DNA of 9,034 nucleotides from Chitinivibrionales bacterium (GCA_028718065.1 JAQUMP010000114.1:1-9034), one strand, 5' to 3'; counted from the first letter of the stretch, positions 1-5,158 are shown. The notes: generated by a model from the letters alone, not told the origin. Numbers and translations: made by a program.

Positions 1-1338
1 GTTTTATTCGGGGCGGCTTGCCTTGCCTTTGCAATGCCGTTTCTCATAAAGCAATCAGGAAAATCCCTAAAGAACCGTTTGCATATATATGGAATTGCGG
101 TTTGCGTTTGTGCGTTGCCTCTTCTGATTTGGAGCGATAATACTTGGCAGCGCTTAGCTGAATTTACAACCAGACCGGTTGGGGCTATAACTTCCGTTTC
201 CTATCGGCTCTATTTTTTCGAGGCAATGTGGAAACTGTTTTTGCATCATCCGCTATGGGGCGCCGGTCTGGGCAATTTGGAATATTTAGGGATTCCCTTT
301 TGGCCCGAGGCGTTTCGGCGAATCGCCTCTGCCTTTTATATCGTGGATAATGGACATTGCGAATATCTTCAGATATTGTGCGAGTTAGGTTTGGTCGGTT
401 TTTTACTCACTATGATTCTCTGGATCGGTGCGGTGGTGCGGGGTGCAAGGCAGGTTTTTAAAAGCAAGGACAACCAAAGCTATGCAATGCTTATTATTCT
501 TATCGCGCTTCTGCTCCATGCAGGCTATAGTATCGAAGCGCGCAGAATACCAACGTCGCTTTTGCTCTGGAGCGCGGTGGGCTATTTCTGGAAAACCCCT
601 TTTTCTATGGCATGGCAGGCCATTTCGCCTGCCAAACGAAAATTAAGCGGCATTGTATTATTGGCGGTCCATTGTCTTTTATTCGGTTTATTTATTCAAA
701 TCATGTTGGGCGATTACTTTTTTCTTAAATCGGTGAATGCGATCAAGCGTGACGAAACCTCAGGTTCGCTATTGGTCAAAGCAATAAAAGTGTGTCCTTA
801 TAATGCGAATGCGTTTTATCAGTTGGCAGCTCTTTCTCTTAAGACAAAACAGTATAATTATGCCTTATCGCTTGCGGATCGTTTGGACGCAATAGCGCCT
901 TATTTCTGGCCGACCGATTTCGTTCGGGCGTATAGCTGGTATGGTTTGGGAGATTATGGAAATTCTTTGCGGTATGCAAACCAACAGATAGCTAAAAAGC
1001 CAACCATGCTTGATTCTTATAAAATAAAAGTCCGGGATTATGCCATGCTTGACAGTTGTAAAAAAATGGAGTCACTTAAAGACAGCTTGCTTATCGGCAT
1101 GCCAAAGCTCGAACGTGCCTACGAGGGATATTTAAAATCACCATCTCAGGCAGGGCTTAATTCCAATGGGCTGCTTGGTCGAGTTACATTTGCAATCGGG
1201 GCCAAAAGCATTGAGCATAATAACGGTTTTTATCGCCATCAGGTAATGCATTTGTTGTATGAACGATTGGAAAATCTCCGGATTATAAAAGAAACCACCT
1301 GTAGTCAGCCAACGCTCCAATTGCCTGCAAGGCGGTAG
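1..1338 (+). CDS. O-antigen ligase/polymerase-like membrane protein with TPR-like C-terminal region (5' partial)
   Basis: The frame is open from base 1 (it begins V-L-F-G-A-A), so the ATG at 34 is internal and the true start lies outside the window. About 445 residues are visible. Hydrophobic segments fit a polytopic inner-membrane protein. The stretch with HHPLWGAGLGN (about 104-114) and then H119-C-x9-G-x-x-G resembles the WaaL/Wzy-C loop motif H-[NSQ]-x9-G-x-x-[GTY], with Cys in place of the usual Asn/Ser/Gln. This family transfers or polymerises undecaprenyl-linked glycans on the periplasmic face. After the last membrane segment (about residue 240 on) comes a soluble tail with TPR-like helical pairs (A-F-Y-Q-L-A-A-L, then Y-x-x-A-L-x-L-A). 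The last codons and the stop lie in sequence similar to the 5' edge of the island repeat, so the extreme C-terminus may be altered. Ligase versus polymerase cannot be separated from sequence. Confidence 0.8.
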   Translation, partial: VLFGAACLAFAMPFLIKQSGKSLKNRLHIYGIAVCVCALPLLIWSDNTWQRLAEFTTRPVGAITSVSYRLYFFEAMWKLFLHHPLWGAGLGNLEYLGIPFWPEAFRRIASAFYIVDNGHCEYLQILCELGLVGFLLTMILWIGAVVRGARQVFKSKDNQSYAMLIILIALLLHAGYSIEARRIPTSLLLWSAVGYFWKTPFSMAWQAISPAKRKLSGIVLLAVHCLLFGLFIQIMLGDYFFLKSVNAIKRDETSGSLLVKAIKVCPYNANAFYQLAALSLKTKQYNYALSLADRLDAIAPYFWPTDFVRAYSWYGLGDYGNSLRYANQQIAKKPTMLDSYKIKVRDYAMLDSCKKMESLKDSLLIGMPKLERAYEGYLKSPSQAGLNSNGLLGRVTFAIGAKSIEHNNGFYRHQVMHLLYERLENLRIIKETTCSQPTLQLPARR

Positions 1339-1359
1339 AGTATATGCTGCGGCAGATGC

Positions 1360-1530
1360 ATGGAAATGCAGCAGCTCAAAGACAGTGTCTTAACGGGTTT
1401 TAACATCCCAAAGCCCAATCCCACTAACCGCGATAATCCATCATCGGTAAATCCCGAACTGCAAAGCCGTCAAAACAATTTGAATGCCATCATGCAGACC
1501 AAATGCGGGTCTTTTAAAATTGCGCCGTAA
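1360..1530 (+). CDS. Small unknown protein of the island repeat, copy 1 (56 aa, altered 5' end)
   Basis: This frame starts MEMQQLKDSVLTGF and ends QTKCGSFKIAP-stop. It matches the proteins at 2862 and 4973 from their sixth residue onward. In those copies the frame begins five codons earlier with M-L-G-R-C. Here an extra G after ATGCT (near 1349) puts the equivalent ATG (1344) out of frame, so translation would need the internal ATG at 1360. No strong Shine-Dalgarno site precedes it. Differences from the other copies inside the shared frame are mostly silent (GTC/GTT, CAG/CAA, ACC/ACT, GCG/GCA), with I for V near the end. I do not recognise a family. The product would be polar and Asn/Gln/Ser-rich, with no membrane segment or signal peptide. 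It could be a decaying copy. Confidence 0.45.
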   Translation: MEMQQLKDSVLTGFNIPKPNPTNRDNPSSVNPELQSRQNNLNAIMQTKCGSFKIAP

Positions 1531-1620
1531 ACCATCCCCATTATTTTAAGCCGCCGCATGCAAGGTGGTGCGCTTTCGTTTTGGAAGAAACAAGGCTCTT
1601 TTGCCGGTAAATTTATAATA

Positions 1621-1643
1621 GGCAATTCCTTTGCTGAATTGCC
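1621..1643 (+). other. Perfect hairpin in repeat tail, copy 1
   Basis: GGCAATTC (1621-1628) and GAATTGCC (1636-1643) form an 8-bp perfect stem around a 7-nt loop. The equivalent position of copy 3 keeps the loop but only ATTC/GAAT of the stem. No T-run follows, so it does not look like an intrinsic terminator. A conserved TATATT lies just downstream at 1649-1654 (5279-5284 in copy 3) and could be a -10 hexamer for the following gene. The -35 at 17 bp spacing (TTCCTT) is poor. Confidence 0.4.
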
Positions 1644-1706
1644 TGTATTATATTCTTTAACGAAGGAACTTTACCTGAATTCGCCGTTTTTCAAAAGGGC
1701 GCTTAA

Positions 1707-2102
1707 ATGGGTTTTACGAAATTCACTCTAACCGAGCTGGATCGGCTTTCGAAAGACAAAATCGAAGACGCCAAGTCCCTTCTTTCGACCAAACGCTTTG
1801 CCGCATGTCATTATATCTGTGGTTATGCCCTGGAGCTGATCCTCAAATACCGCATCGCCAAGCAATTGAATTGGGCCGCGATTGACATAAATGACCATCC
1901 ATTTCTTAAAGTTCATGACTTGGATAAACTTATAAAATACACCGGCGTTTTTGATAAAGTTCTCAAAATGCCTCAATGGACTACGTGCCGCAATTGGTCG
2001 GCTGAATCCCGCTATCAAGATGCGAATTCCATTTCCGAGCCGGAAGCAAAGAGAATGCTTATTTCTACCCAGGAGTTGGTATCATGGCTTTTAGCAAACT
2101 GA
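1707..2102 (+). CDS. HEPN domain protein (putative TA-type or nucleotidyltransferase-associated)
   Basis: The product is 131 residues, all of it a helical HEPN-type domain. Helix 1 holds the D-A-x-x-L-L pattern (21-26). Helix 2 reads RFAACHYICGYALELILK (30-47), matching the R-[YF]-x-x-A-x-Y-x-x-G-Y-A-x-E-x-x-L-K signature of one HEPN subfamily. H70-D-L and W97-S-A-E-S-R-Y (97-103) also fit. R30-x4-H35 has the spacing of the HEPN ribonuclease motif Rx4-6H, but it lies in the second helix and may not be catalytic. Members often act as RNA-cleaving toxins or partner proteins of MNT enzymes. No MNT gene follows; instead an unknown gene overlaps its last 19 bases, implying coupled translation. The start is ATG 1707 with AAGGG about 7 nt upstream, just after repeat copy 1. 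Confidence 0.7.
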   Translation: MGFTKFTLTELDRLSKDKIEDAKSLLSTKRFAACHYICGYALELILKYRIAKQLNWAAIDINDHPFLKVHDLDKLIKYTGVFDKVLKMPQWTTCRNWSAESRYQDANSISEPEAKRMLISTQELVSWLLAN

Positions 2103-2461
2103 TTAATATATTAAAACAGCTCATTTCCGCTCTCGAAGAGAAAGTCGGAAAGAAATTCGTGCTTAAATGTCTTATTGCCAAAGACCCCGATGATATTTCG
2201 TGGGAATTGGTTCTTTATGCTCCCTGGCTTGATGAAGACGAAACTAAAAGAGTTTCGTTTATTCTCGAAAATATTGTTTCTAAATTGGAATCTTCAGTGA
2301 TTATTGATTTTTCGGGGATAATCCCGGTTGTTCACGAAAATGATATGATTCGAACATTGCTTGCAGCCCGCCAGAACGCCATGGGGAAGATAATTCTTGA
2401 CAATGAAACCATATTTCAAGTAAACTATCCTTTTGCCAAAATGGTTATATTCCTCGATTAA
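2084..2461 (+). CDS. Unknown protein translationally coupled to the HEPN gene
   Basis: I do not recognise this 125-residue protein. It is soluble, with an amphipathic N-terminal helix (L-I-N-I-L-K-Q-L-I-S-A-L-E), a likely beta strand (K-F-V-L-K-C-L-I-A), an acidic turn, then W-E-L-V-L-Y-A-P-W-L-D-E-D-E. Further strands and helices follow (V-I-I-D-F-S-G-I-I-P-V-V). There is no G-S-x10-D-x-D, so it is not an MNT antitoxin, and no helix-turn-helix is seen. The start ATG lies inside the HEPN gene in another frame (19-bp overlap), a layout typical of two-gene TA operons. By position it is the best candidate for a non-MNT partner or inhibitor of the HEPN protein. That role is inference. Confidence 0.65.
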   Translation: MAFSKLINILKQLISALEEKVGKKFVLKCLIAKDPDDISWELVLYAPWLDEDETKRVSFILENIVSKLESSVIIDFSGIIPVVHENDMIRTLLAARQNAMGKIILDNETIFQVNYPFAKMVIFLD

Positions 2462-2476
2462 TTTTTCCAGGGCTCT

Positions 2477-2587
2477 CCGCCGCTGGAACTTCCTCATTTG
2501 ACAGTCCCTATGAAGCGAAATAACCGGAAACACAAGAATGAAAGCGCCGAAAAATGGCCGACGATTACGGAGGCCGTCCGCGAATCG
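2477..2587 (+). repeat. 111-bp direct repeat, copy A (5' end of the 2510 gene)
   Basis: This aligns without gaps to 4112-4222, with about 8 mismatches counted by eye. It covers the upstream sequence (with the near-palindrome GGAACTTCC), the TTG and ATG start candidates and the first 26 codons of the 2510 gene. Similarity stops sharply after GAATCG in both copies. Confidence 0.85.
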
Positions 2588-2812
2588 ATACAAGATTTCG
2601 AAGGATTAGTTACGGAAACCAGGAATAGTTTTAATAAGCCGCCGTACAAAGACCCGGTCGTTGAAGAGGTCCGGAAAGTGCGTGAAAAAATAATGAAGGA
2701 ATATGATTATGATCCGCATGCCTTCGGAAGGTTTCTTGCGCAACGGGAAAAAAGACATCGGCCAAAGCGTATAAAAACGACCCGCAGACAGGCTTTTGCC
2801 TTGGTGCATTAA
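2510..2812 (+). CDS. Small basic antitoxin-like hypothetical protein
   Basis: From ATG 2510 the product has 100 residues. An in-frame TTG at 2498 is conserved in the second copy and could add four residues; neither start has a strong ribosome site. The N-terminus is very basic (M-K-R-N-N-R-K-H-K-N). K-W-P-T-I-T-E-A-V-R-E follows, then D48-P-V-V-E-E-V-R-K-V-R-E-K-I (48-61) and Y65-D-Y-D-P-H-A-F-G-R-F-L. The pattern D-P-[IV]-V-E-E-V-R-x-x-R-E followed by Y-D is one I know from small uncharacterised proteins found beside TA-type genes, which is why I call it antitoxin-like. No catalytic motif is visible. The gene stops 23 bp before the 5' edge of repeat copy 2. A 5' fragment of a paralogue lies at 4145. 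Confidence 0.6.
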   Translation: MKRNNRKHKNESAEKWPTITEAVRESIQDFEGLVTETRNSFNKPPYKDPVVEEVRKVREKIMKEYDYDPHAFGRFLAQREKRHRPKRIKTTRRQAFALVH

Positions 2813-2834
2813 GAAATTCCTCGGTAAATCCGGC

Positions 2835-3047
2835 TTGCCTGCAAAAATCGGCTCTCTGGCAATGCTCGGCAGATGCATGGAAATGCAGCAGCTCAAAGAC
2901 AGTGTCTTAACGGGTTTTAACATCCCAAAGCCCAATCTCAATAACCGCGATAATCCATCATCGGTAAATCCCGAACTGCAAAGCCGTCAAAACAATTTAA
3001 ATGCCATCATGCAAACCAAATGCGGGTCTTTTAAGGTTGCACCGTGA
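2835..3047 (+). repeat. Island repeat, copy 2 (short form: core only)
   Basis: This carries the 5' edge motif TTGCCTGCAA (2835-2844), then CTGGCAATGCT leading into the 186-bp core shared with copies 1 and 3. Similarity to the other copies ends at or just after the stop codon. The sequence that follows (3048 on) does not match the tail of copies 1 and 3 by eye, so the tail was lost or replaced here. Confidence 0.85.
2862..3047 (+). CDS. Small unknown protein of the island repeat, copy 2 (61 aa)
   Basis: The frame runs M-L-G-R-C-M-E-M-Q-Q-L-K to K-C-G-S-F-K-V-A-P. It is identical in length and frame to the copy at 4973, with replacements only at N20/P, L26/P and P32/L and 12 silent codon differences. 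Silent changes include the L-G-R-C codons, so the frame appears selected from ATG 2862 or earlier rather than only from ATG 2877. The frame is open back to an ATG at 2796, but the codons before L-A-M are not shared, so 2796 is not preferred. No good Shine-Dalgarno site is seen. The middle is rich in Asn, Pro and Ser, and two Cys are conserved. No family is recognised. It could also be a conserved C-terminal fragment of a larger protein. Confidence 0.55.
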   Translation: MLGRCMEMQQLKDSVLTGFNIPKPNLNNRDNPSSVNPELQSRQNNLNAIMQTKCGSFKVAP

Positions 3048-3122
3048 GCCGGCTCTGTTTTTATAGTTCTTTGTGCCCTCGTAAAAGCCCACGGAGCATG
3101 GATTTTAAGATCACAACAAAAA

Positions 3123-3150
3123 TTGCCTTCCCTTTCCGGTAATGTATTTT
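3123..3150 (+). promoter_or_regulatory. Possible promoter for the nuclease-like/DUF2283 genes
   Basis: TTGCCT (3123-3128), a 16-bp spacer and TATTTT (3145-3150) lie about 70 bp ahead of the 3222 start. It is the best sigma-70-type pair I see in the 174-bp gap, but both hexamers are imperfect. Nothing else was recognised in 3048-3221. Confidence 0.3.
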
Positions 3151-3221
3151 ATAACCAGAAGACAAAAGATAAATTGTTTTCCGAAATACAGATGATATTT
3201 CATGGATGAAGGAATGGTAAA

Positions 3222-3530
3222 ATGATTATAGTGAAATCCGTCCATGGCGTTCCTATCCGGGTAACGCATGAACGCCTCGATCATATCTATGATCGCCATC
3301 CTGAAATGCGGGACAAAAATGATCTTATCATAAGTGCAATAGGAGAACCTGATATTGTGCAAGAGGGTGATTTTGGAACGCAAATGGGGGTCAAGGCCGT
3401 TCCCGGTGAAAAGCCGTCTAAATATATTATTGTTATTTACAAAGAGCTAAGCGCAGAAGACGGCTTTTTACTGACATCATATTTTACCCGCAAACCGGTA
3501 GAGTGGAGGAATGTTTTATGGAAACGATAA
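3222..3530 (+). CDS. Small PBECR-like nuclease-type protein paired with DUF2283 (putative toxin)
   Basis: The product has 102 residues. It opens with K5-S-V-H-G-V-P-I-R-V-T (5-15), then E17-R-L-D-H-I-Y-D-R-H-P-E (17-28), a helix, P-D-I-V-Q-E-G, K67-Y-I-I-V-I-Y-K-E (67-75), and D80-G-F-L-L-T-S-Y-F-T-R-K-P (80-92). This order (H-x-x-R-H-P-E, K-Y-x-x-V-x-Y-K, then T-x-Y-F-T) resembles small proteins with a barnase/EndoU/colicin/RelE-like (PBECR-type) fold that often precede DUF2283 genes. Candidate active residues are H21, R25, H26, K74 and T85; none is proven. GAAGGA ends 8 nt before the ATG. The last 13 bases overlap the DUF2283 gene. A toxin role is inferred from pairing and fold resemblance. 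Confidence 0.6.
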   Translation: MIIVKSVHGVPIRVTHERLDHIYDRHPEMRDKNDLIISAIGEPDIVQEGDFGTQMGVKAVPGEKPSKYIIVIYKELSAEDGFLLTSYFTRKPVEWRNVLWKR

Positions 3531-3742
3531 AGTTTTTAGAAAATACGAAGAACGTAAACTGGGACTACGACGATGAGGCGGACACTCTTTATATGAGCAT
3601 GGGGCAGCCACGCGATGCCCTAAGCCTTGATGTTGGAAATGGAACAATCGTTCGCTACGACGAGCAATCGAAGGAAGTTGTTGGTATGACATTCGTTGGG
3701 CTGCGGGAACGGTTTATTAAACAGCTCAAGGAAGCGGCGTAG
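3518..3742 (+). CDS. DUF2283 family protein (putative antitoxin)
   Basis: The product has 74 residues from ATG 3518. GGAGGA (3505-3510) sits 7 nt upstream, which favours this start over the in-frame GTG at 3503. The DUF2283 signature is clear: W15-D-Y-D-D-E-A-D-T-L-Y-M (15-26), then G-T-I-V-R-Y-D-E and V-V-G-M-T-F-V-G-L, in a short beta-rich protein of usual family length. DUF2283 proteins are uncharacterised but recur beside small toxin-like genes. The 13-bp overlap with the preceding nuclease-like gene suggests coupled translation, and the MNT gene follows after 37 bp. A truncated copy of the same gene lies at 6198-6302. Confidence 0.8.
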   Translation: METIKFLENTKNVNWDYDDEADTLYMSMGQPRDALSLDVGNGTIVRYDEQSKEVVGMTFVGLRERFIKQLKEAA

Positions 3743-4103
3743 GAAATAAGGCAGTACCAATTCCTGAATGGATGTACCAATGGTTGCTCGAACAGCTATA
3801 GAGACGGCGCAATTTTACCTTAGGGTCGTACGCGAAAACGGCATCCCCGTTTCCTTCGGTGTATTGTTTGGCTCGCAAGCGCGTGGCACTGCGCATGAAT
3901 ATAGCGACATCGATCTGGTTGTGGTATCGTCGCATTTTGACGGTAAGAAAGACTTTGACGAAGTCAATAAGTTATGGCAATTGACCGCCAAGACGGATAA
4001 TCGCGTAGAACCGGTCCCGGTTGGTGAACGGGAATGGAAAGAAGACGAATCCCGGGCGATAATTGAGATAGCTCGGCGAGAAGGACAAATTGTAGAAGTT
4101 TAA
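3638..4103 (+). repeat. 466-bp duplication, copy A (DUF2283 3' end plus MNT gene)
   Basis: This aligns without gaps to 6198-6663, with about 32 mismatches counted by eye (near 93% identity). It covers the last 34 DUF2283 codons, the spacer and the whole MNT gene. Both copies have the same orientation, about 2.6 kb apart. Confidence 0.9.
3780..4103 (+). CDS. Minimal nucleotidyltransferase (MNT) protein, copy A, without adjacent HEPN gene
   Basis: The product has 107 residues. G31-S32-x10-D43-I-D45 is the MNT signature for metal and nucleotide binding, and E77 (in R-V-E-P-V-P) is a plausible third acidic ligand. It ends with an I-I-E-I-A-R-R-E-G-x-I helix common in small MNT proteins. Family members adenylylate partner proteins, classically a HEPN toxin. 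Here no HEPN gene adjoins; the upstream partners are the nuclease-like and DUF2283 genes. I chose ATG 3780 because the in-frame ATG at 3768 is ACG in the duplicate at 6328. Against copy B I count 3 replacements (I/L, I/N, H/N) and about 14 silent codon changes, so both copies look selected for protein function. Confidence 0.8.
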   Translation: MVARTAIETAQFYLRVVRENGIPVSFGVLFGSQARGTAHEYSDIDLVVVSSHFDGKKDFDEVNKLWQLTAKTDNRVEPVPVGEREWKEDESRAIIEIARREGQIVEV

Positions 4104-4111
4104 ACCACACC

Positions 4112-4222
4112 CCGCCGCAGGAACTTCCTCATTTGATAGCCCTTATGAAACGAAATAAGCGAAAACACAAGAATAAAAGCGCCGAAAAATGGCCGACGAT
4201 TACGGAGGCCGTCCGCGAATCG
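4112..4222 (+). repeat. 111-bp direct repeat, copy B
   Basis: This is the ungapped match to 2477-2587. It starts 9 bp after the MNT stop codon and ends 5 bp before the end of the minus-strand antitoxin gene. Confidence 0.85.
4145..4222 (+). pseudogene. 5' fragment of a paralogue of the 2510 antitoxin-like gene
   Basis: Twenty-six codons (MKRNKRKHKN... to E-A-V-R-E-S) match the start of the 2510 gene, with N5/K and E11/K replacements, then similarity stops. The frame stays open to 4399 but only as antisense of the minus-strand helix-turn-helix gene, so those codons are fortuitous. The D-P-V-V-E-E-V-R region of the intact paralogue is missing. The higBA pair now occupies the place of the lost 3' part. 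Confidence 0.7.
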
Positions 4223-4226
4223 GTTT

Positions 4227-4586
4227 TTAATGCGCATGAACGAGGCGCCTTTTTATTGCCGGAATATCTTTCATTAATTGCAATAAAAGAAGCACCGGTT
4301 CAGGCACAAGGCTTCGTCCAATTTCCCAGCCCTGCAAGGTCCGTGGGGAAACATGAATCGCTTGCGCAAGTTGCGATTGCGACAATCCAAGTTGTTTAGA
4401 GCGAAGTTCTTTAAGTTTTATTGCCTTTTCATGGCGAAAATCTTCTATGCCTTTAAAGGCCATGGTCCGTTTATGGGTCTTGGTATCGATTCGCCAGGTC
4501 CGGAATTTGACCCGGGCGGCTTTAAAGTCGTCCCAATCCTGCGCCAGAGAATCGCTTTTGTTGGCGGATGTTTGCTTATTGATCAT
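4227..4586 (-). CDS. higA: HigA-type helix-turn-helix antitoxin
   Basis: The product has 119 residues. A charged N-terminal part (about 1-55) is followed by an XRE/Cro-C1-type helix-turn-helix: I56-K-L-K-E-L-R-S-K-Q-L, G67-L-S-Q-S-Q-L-A-Q-A (67-76), V79-S-P-R-T-L-Q-G-W-E-I-G-R (79-91), then P95-E-P-V-L-L-L-L-Q-L. The S-P-R-T-L-Q-x-W-E-x-G-R form is typical of antitoxins that follow RelE/HigB toxins. It should neutralise the toxin at 4576-4917 and repress the shared promoter. The start ATG is preceded by GGGGAG and overlaps the toxin 3' end by 11 bp, in the toxin-first order of higBA. Its stop lies 5 bp from the truncated-gene repeat. Confidence 0.85.
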   Translation of the reverse strand: MINKQTSANKSDSLAQDWDDFKAARVKFRTWRIDTKTHKRTMAFKGIEDFRHEKAIKLKELRSKQLGLSQSQLAQAIHVSPRTLQGWEIGRSLVPEPVLLLLQLMKDIPAIKRRLVHAH

Positions 4587-4917
4587 AATCTCCCCGCTTT
4601 ATTTCATCGATAATGTTGGAAATGGTTTTCTTTTCCTTTTCAGTTAAATCACTCGCTTCGTTTTTAGAATAGGCCTTAAGAAGCCAGATAACTCCATAAC
4701 TATCTTGCCAGTAATAAATTACACGGGCGCTGCCGCGTTTGCCCCGGTGGGGGAGGCCCATCCGTATTTTACGCGCGCCTCCGGTCTTGCGTACTAAATC
4801 CCCTTTTTCGGGACATTGACAAAGTTCAATTTGCAATTCGAGAAGTTCATTGTCCGTTGCAATTGCCGAGATGGTTTTTGTAAATTCTCTGAACTCGCGA
4901 AATTCAAGGAATTCCAT
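4576..4917 (-). CDS. higB: HigB/RelE-family mRNA interferase-type toxin
   Basis: The product has 113 residues, the usual length for this toxin group. The core reads K44-T-G-G-A-R-K-I-R (44-52), R58-G-K-R-G-S-A-R-V-I-Y-Y-W (58-70), then I77-W-L-L-K-A-Y-S-K-N-E (77-87) and D90-L-T-E-K-E-K (90-96). These are hallmark blocks of the RelE-like HigB-2 branch, whose members cleave mRNA on the ribosome. Basic residues R49, K50, R52, R58, K60 and R65 could form the RNA-binding face. The N-terminus contains a small E-F-R-E-F-R-E-F repetition. It is first in a two-gene operon with the helix-turn-helix antitoxin, under the promoter at 4924-4952, opposite in direction to the rest of the island. It appears intact. 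Confidence 0.85.
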   Translation of the reverse strand: MEFLEFREFREFTKTISAIATDNELLELQIELCQCPEKGDLVRKTGGARKIRMGLPHRGKRGSARVIYYWQDSYGVIWLLKAYSKNEASDLTEKEKKTISNIIDEIKRGDYDQ

Positions 4918-4923
4918 GATTTA

Positions 4924-4952
4924 AATATACGCTAATTGCGTATGCCTGTCAA
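4924..4952 (-). promoter_or_regulatory. Promoter and operator of the higBA pair
   Basis: Read on the minus strand, a perfect -35 TTGACA (4952-4947), a 17-bp spacer and -10 TATATT (4929-4924) sit 7 bp ahead of the toxin ATG. This implies a very short or leaderless 5' end. A perfect inverted repeat, ATACGC-N5-GCGTAT (4927-4943), lies between the hexamers and overlaps the -10. A third half-site, GCGTAT, is at 4954-4959. This arrangement fits repression by the helix-turn-helix antitoxin. The -35 lies within the 5' edge of island repeat copy 3. Confidence 0.8.
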
Positions 4953-4972
4953 GGCGTATTTTCACCCTGGCA

Positions 4973-5158
4973 ATGCTTGGCAGGTGTATGGAAATGCAGC
5001 AGCTCAAAGACAGTGTTTTAACGGGGTTTCCAATCCCAAAGCCCAATCCCAACAACCGCGATAATTTATCATCGGTAAATCCCGAACTGCAAAGCCGTCA
5101 AAACAATTTGAATGCCATCATGCAGACTAAGTGTGGTTCTTTTAAGGTTGCACCGTAA
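4973..5158 (+). CDS. Small unknown protein of the island repeat, copy 3 (61 aa)
   Basis: This has the same frame and length as the 2862 copy. Conserved blocks are M-L-G-R-C-M-E-M-Q-Q-L-K-D-S-V-L-T-G-F, I-P-K-P-N, N-R-D-N, S-S-V-N-P-E-L-Q-S-R-Q-N-N-L-N-A-I-M-Q and K-C-G-S-F-K-V-A-P. Residues differing from copy 2 are P20, P26 and L32, in the Pro/Asn-rich middle. A partial Shine-Dalgarno-like GGCAGG precedes the internal ATG at 4988, while ATG 4973 has no clear site. No signal peptide, membrane segment or known motif is visible. The spacing of silent changes over all codons argues for translation; function is unknown. Confidence 0.55.
   Translation: MLGRCMEMQQLKDSVLTGFPIPKPNPNNRDNLSSVNPELQSRQNNLNAIMQTKCGSFKVAP

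Larger units (their letters stand above)
1321..1675 (+). repeat. Island repeat, copy 1 (long form: small-ORF core plus 3' tail)
   Basis: This is the first of three same-orientation copies. The 5' edge is marked by TTGCCTGCAA (1321-1330), also found at 2835-2844 and as a variant at 4943-4952. The core (about 1344-1530) is very similar to 2862-3047 and 4973-5158. The tail (1531-1675) matches only copy 3, with shared blocks TTATTTTAAGC, TTTTCGTTTTGG, AAGGCTCTTTT, AAATTTATA, AATTCCTTTG and AAGGAAC. The next gene, a HEPN gene, starts about 30 bp downstream. No transposase, target-site duplication or terminal inverted repeat was found. Boundaries are approximate, set by where similarity fades by eye. 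Confidence 0.85.

Noticed and set aside
2796..2861. Longer start (ATG 2796) for the copy 2 small protein
   Set aside because: It overlaps the upstream gene, and the added codons are not shared with copy 3 before the L-A-M just ahead of 2862.
2821..2972. Shared TCGGTAAATCC words within and before repeat copy 2
   Set aside because: An 11-base match is expected by chance several times in 9 kb, and no longer alignment supports it.
4223..4399. Plus-strand continuation of the truncated 4145 gene as a real protein
   Set aside because: After the 26 shared codons the frame is antisense to the well-supported helix-turn-helix gene.
1344..5158. CRISPR array
   Set aside because: There are only three repeats, each about 200-370 bp and separated by more than a kilobase with genes between them.
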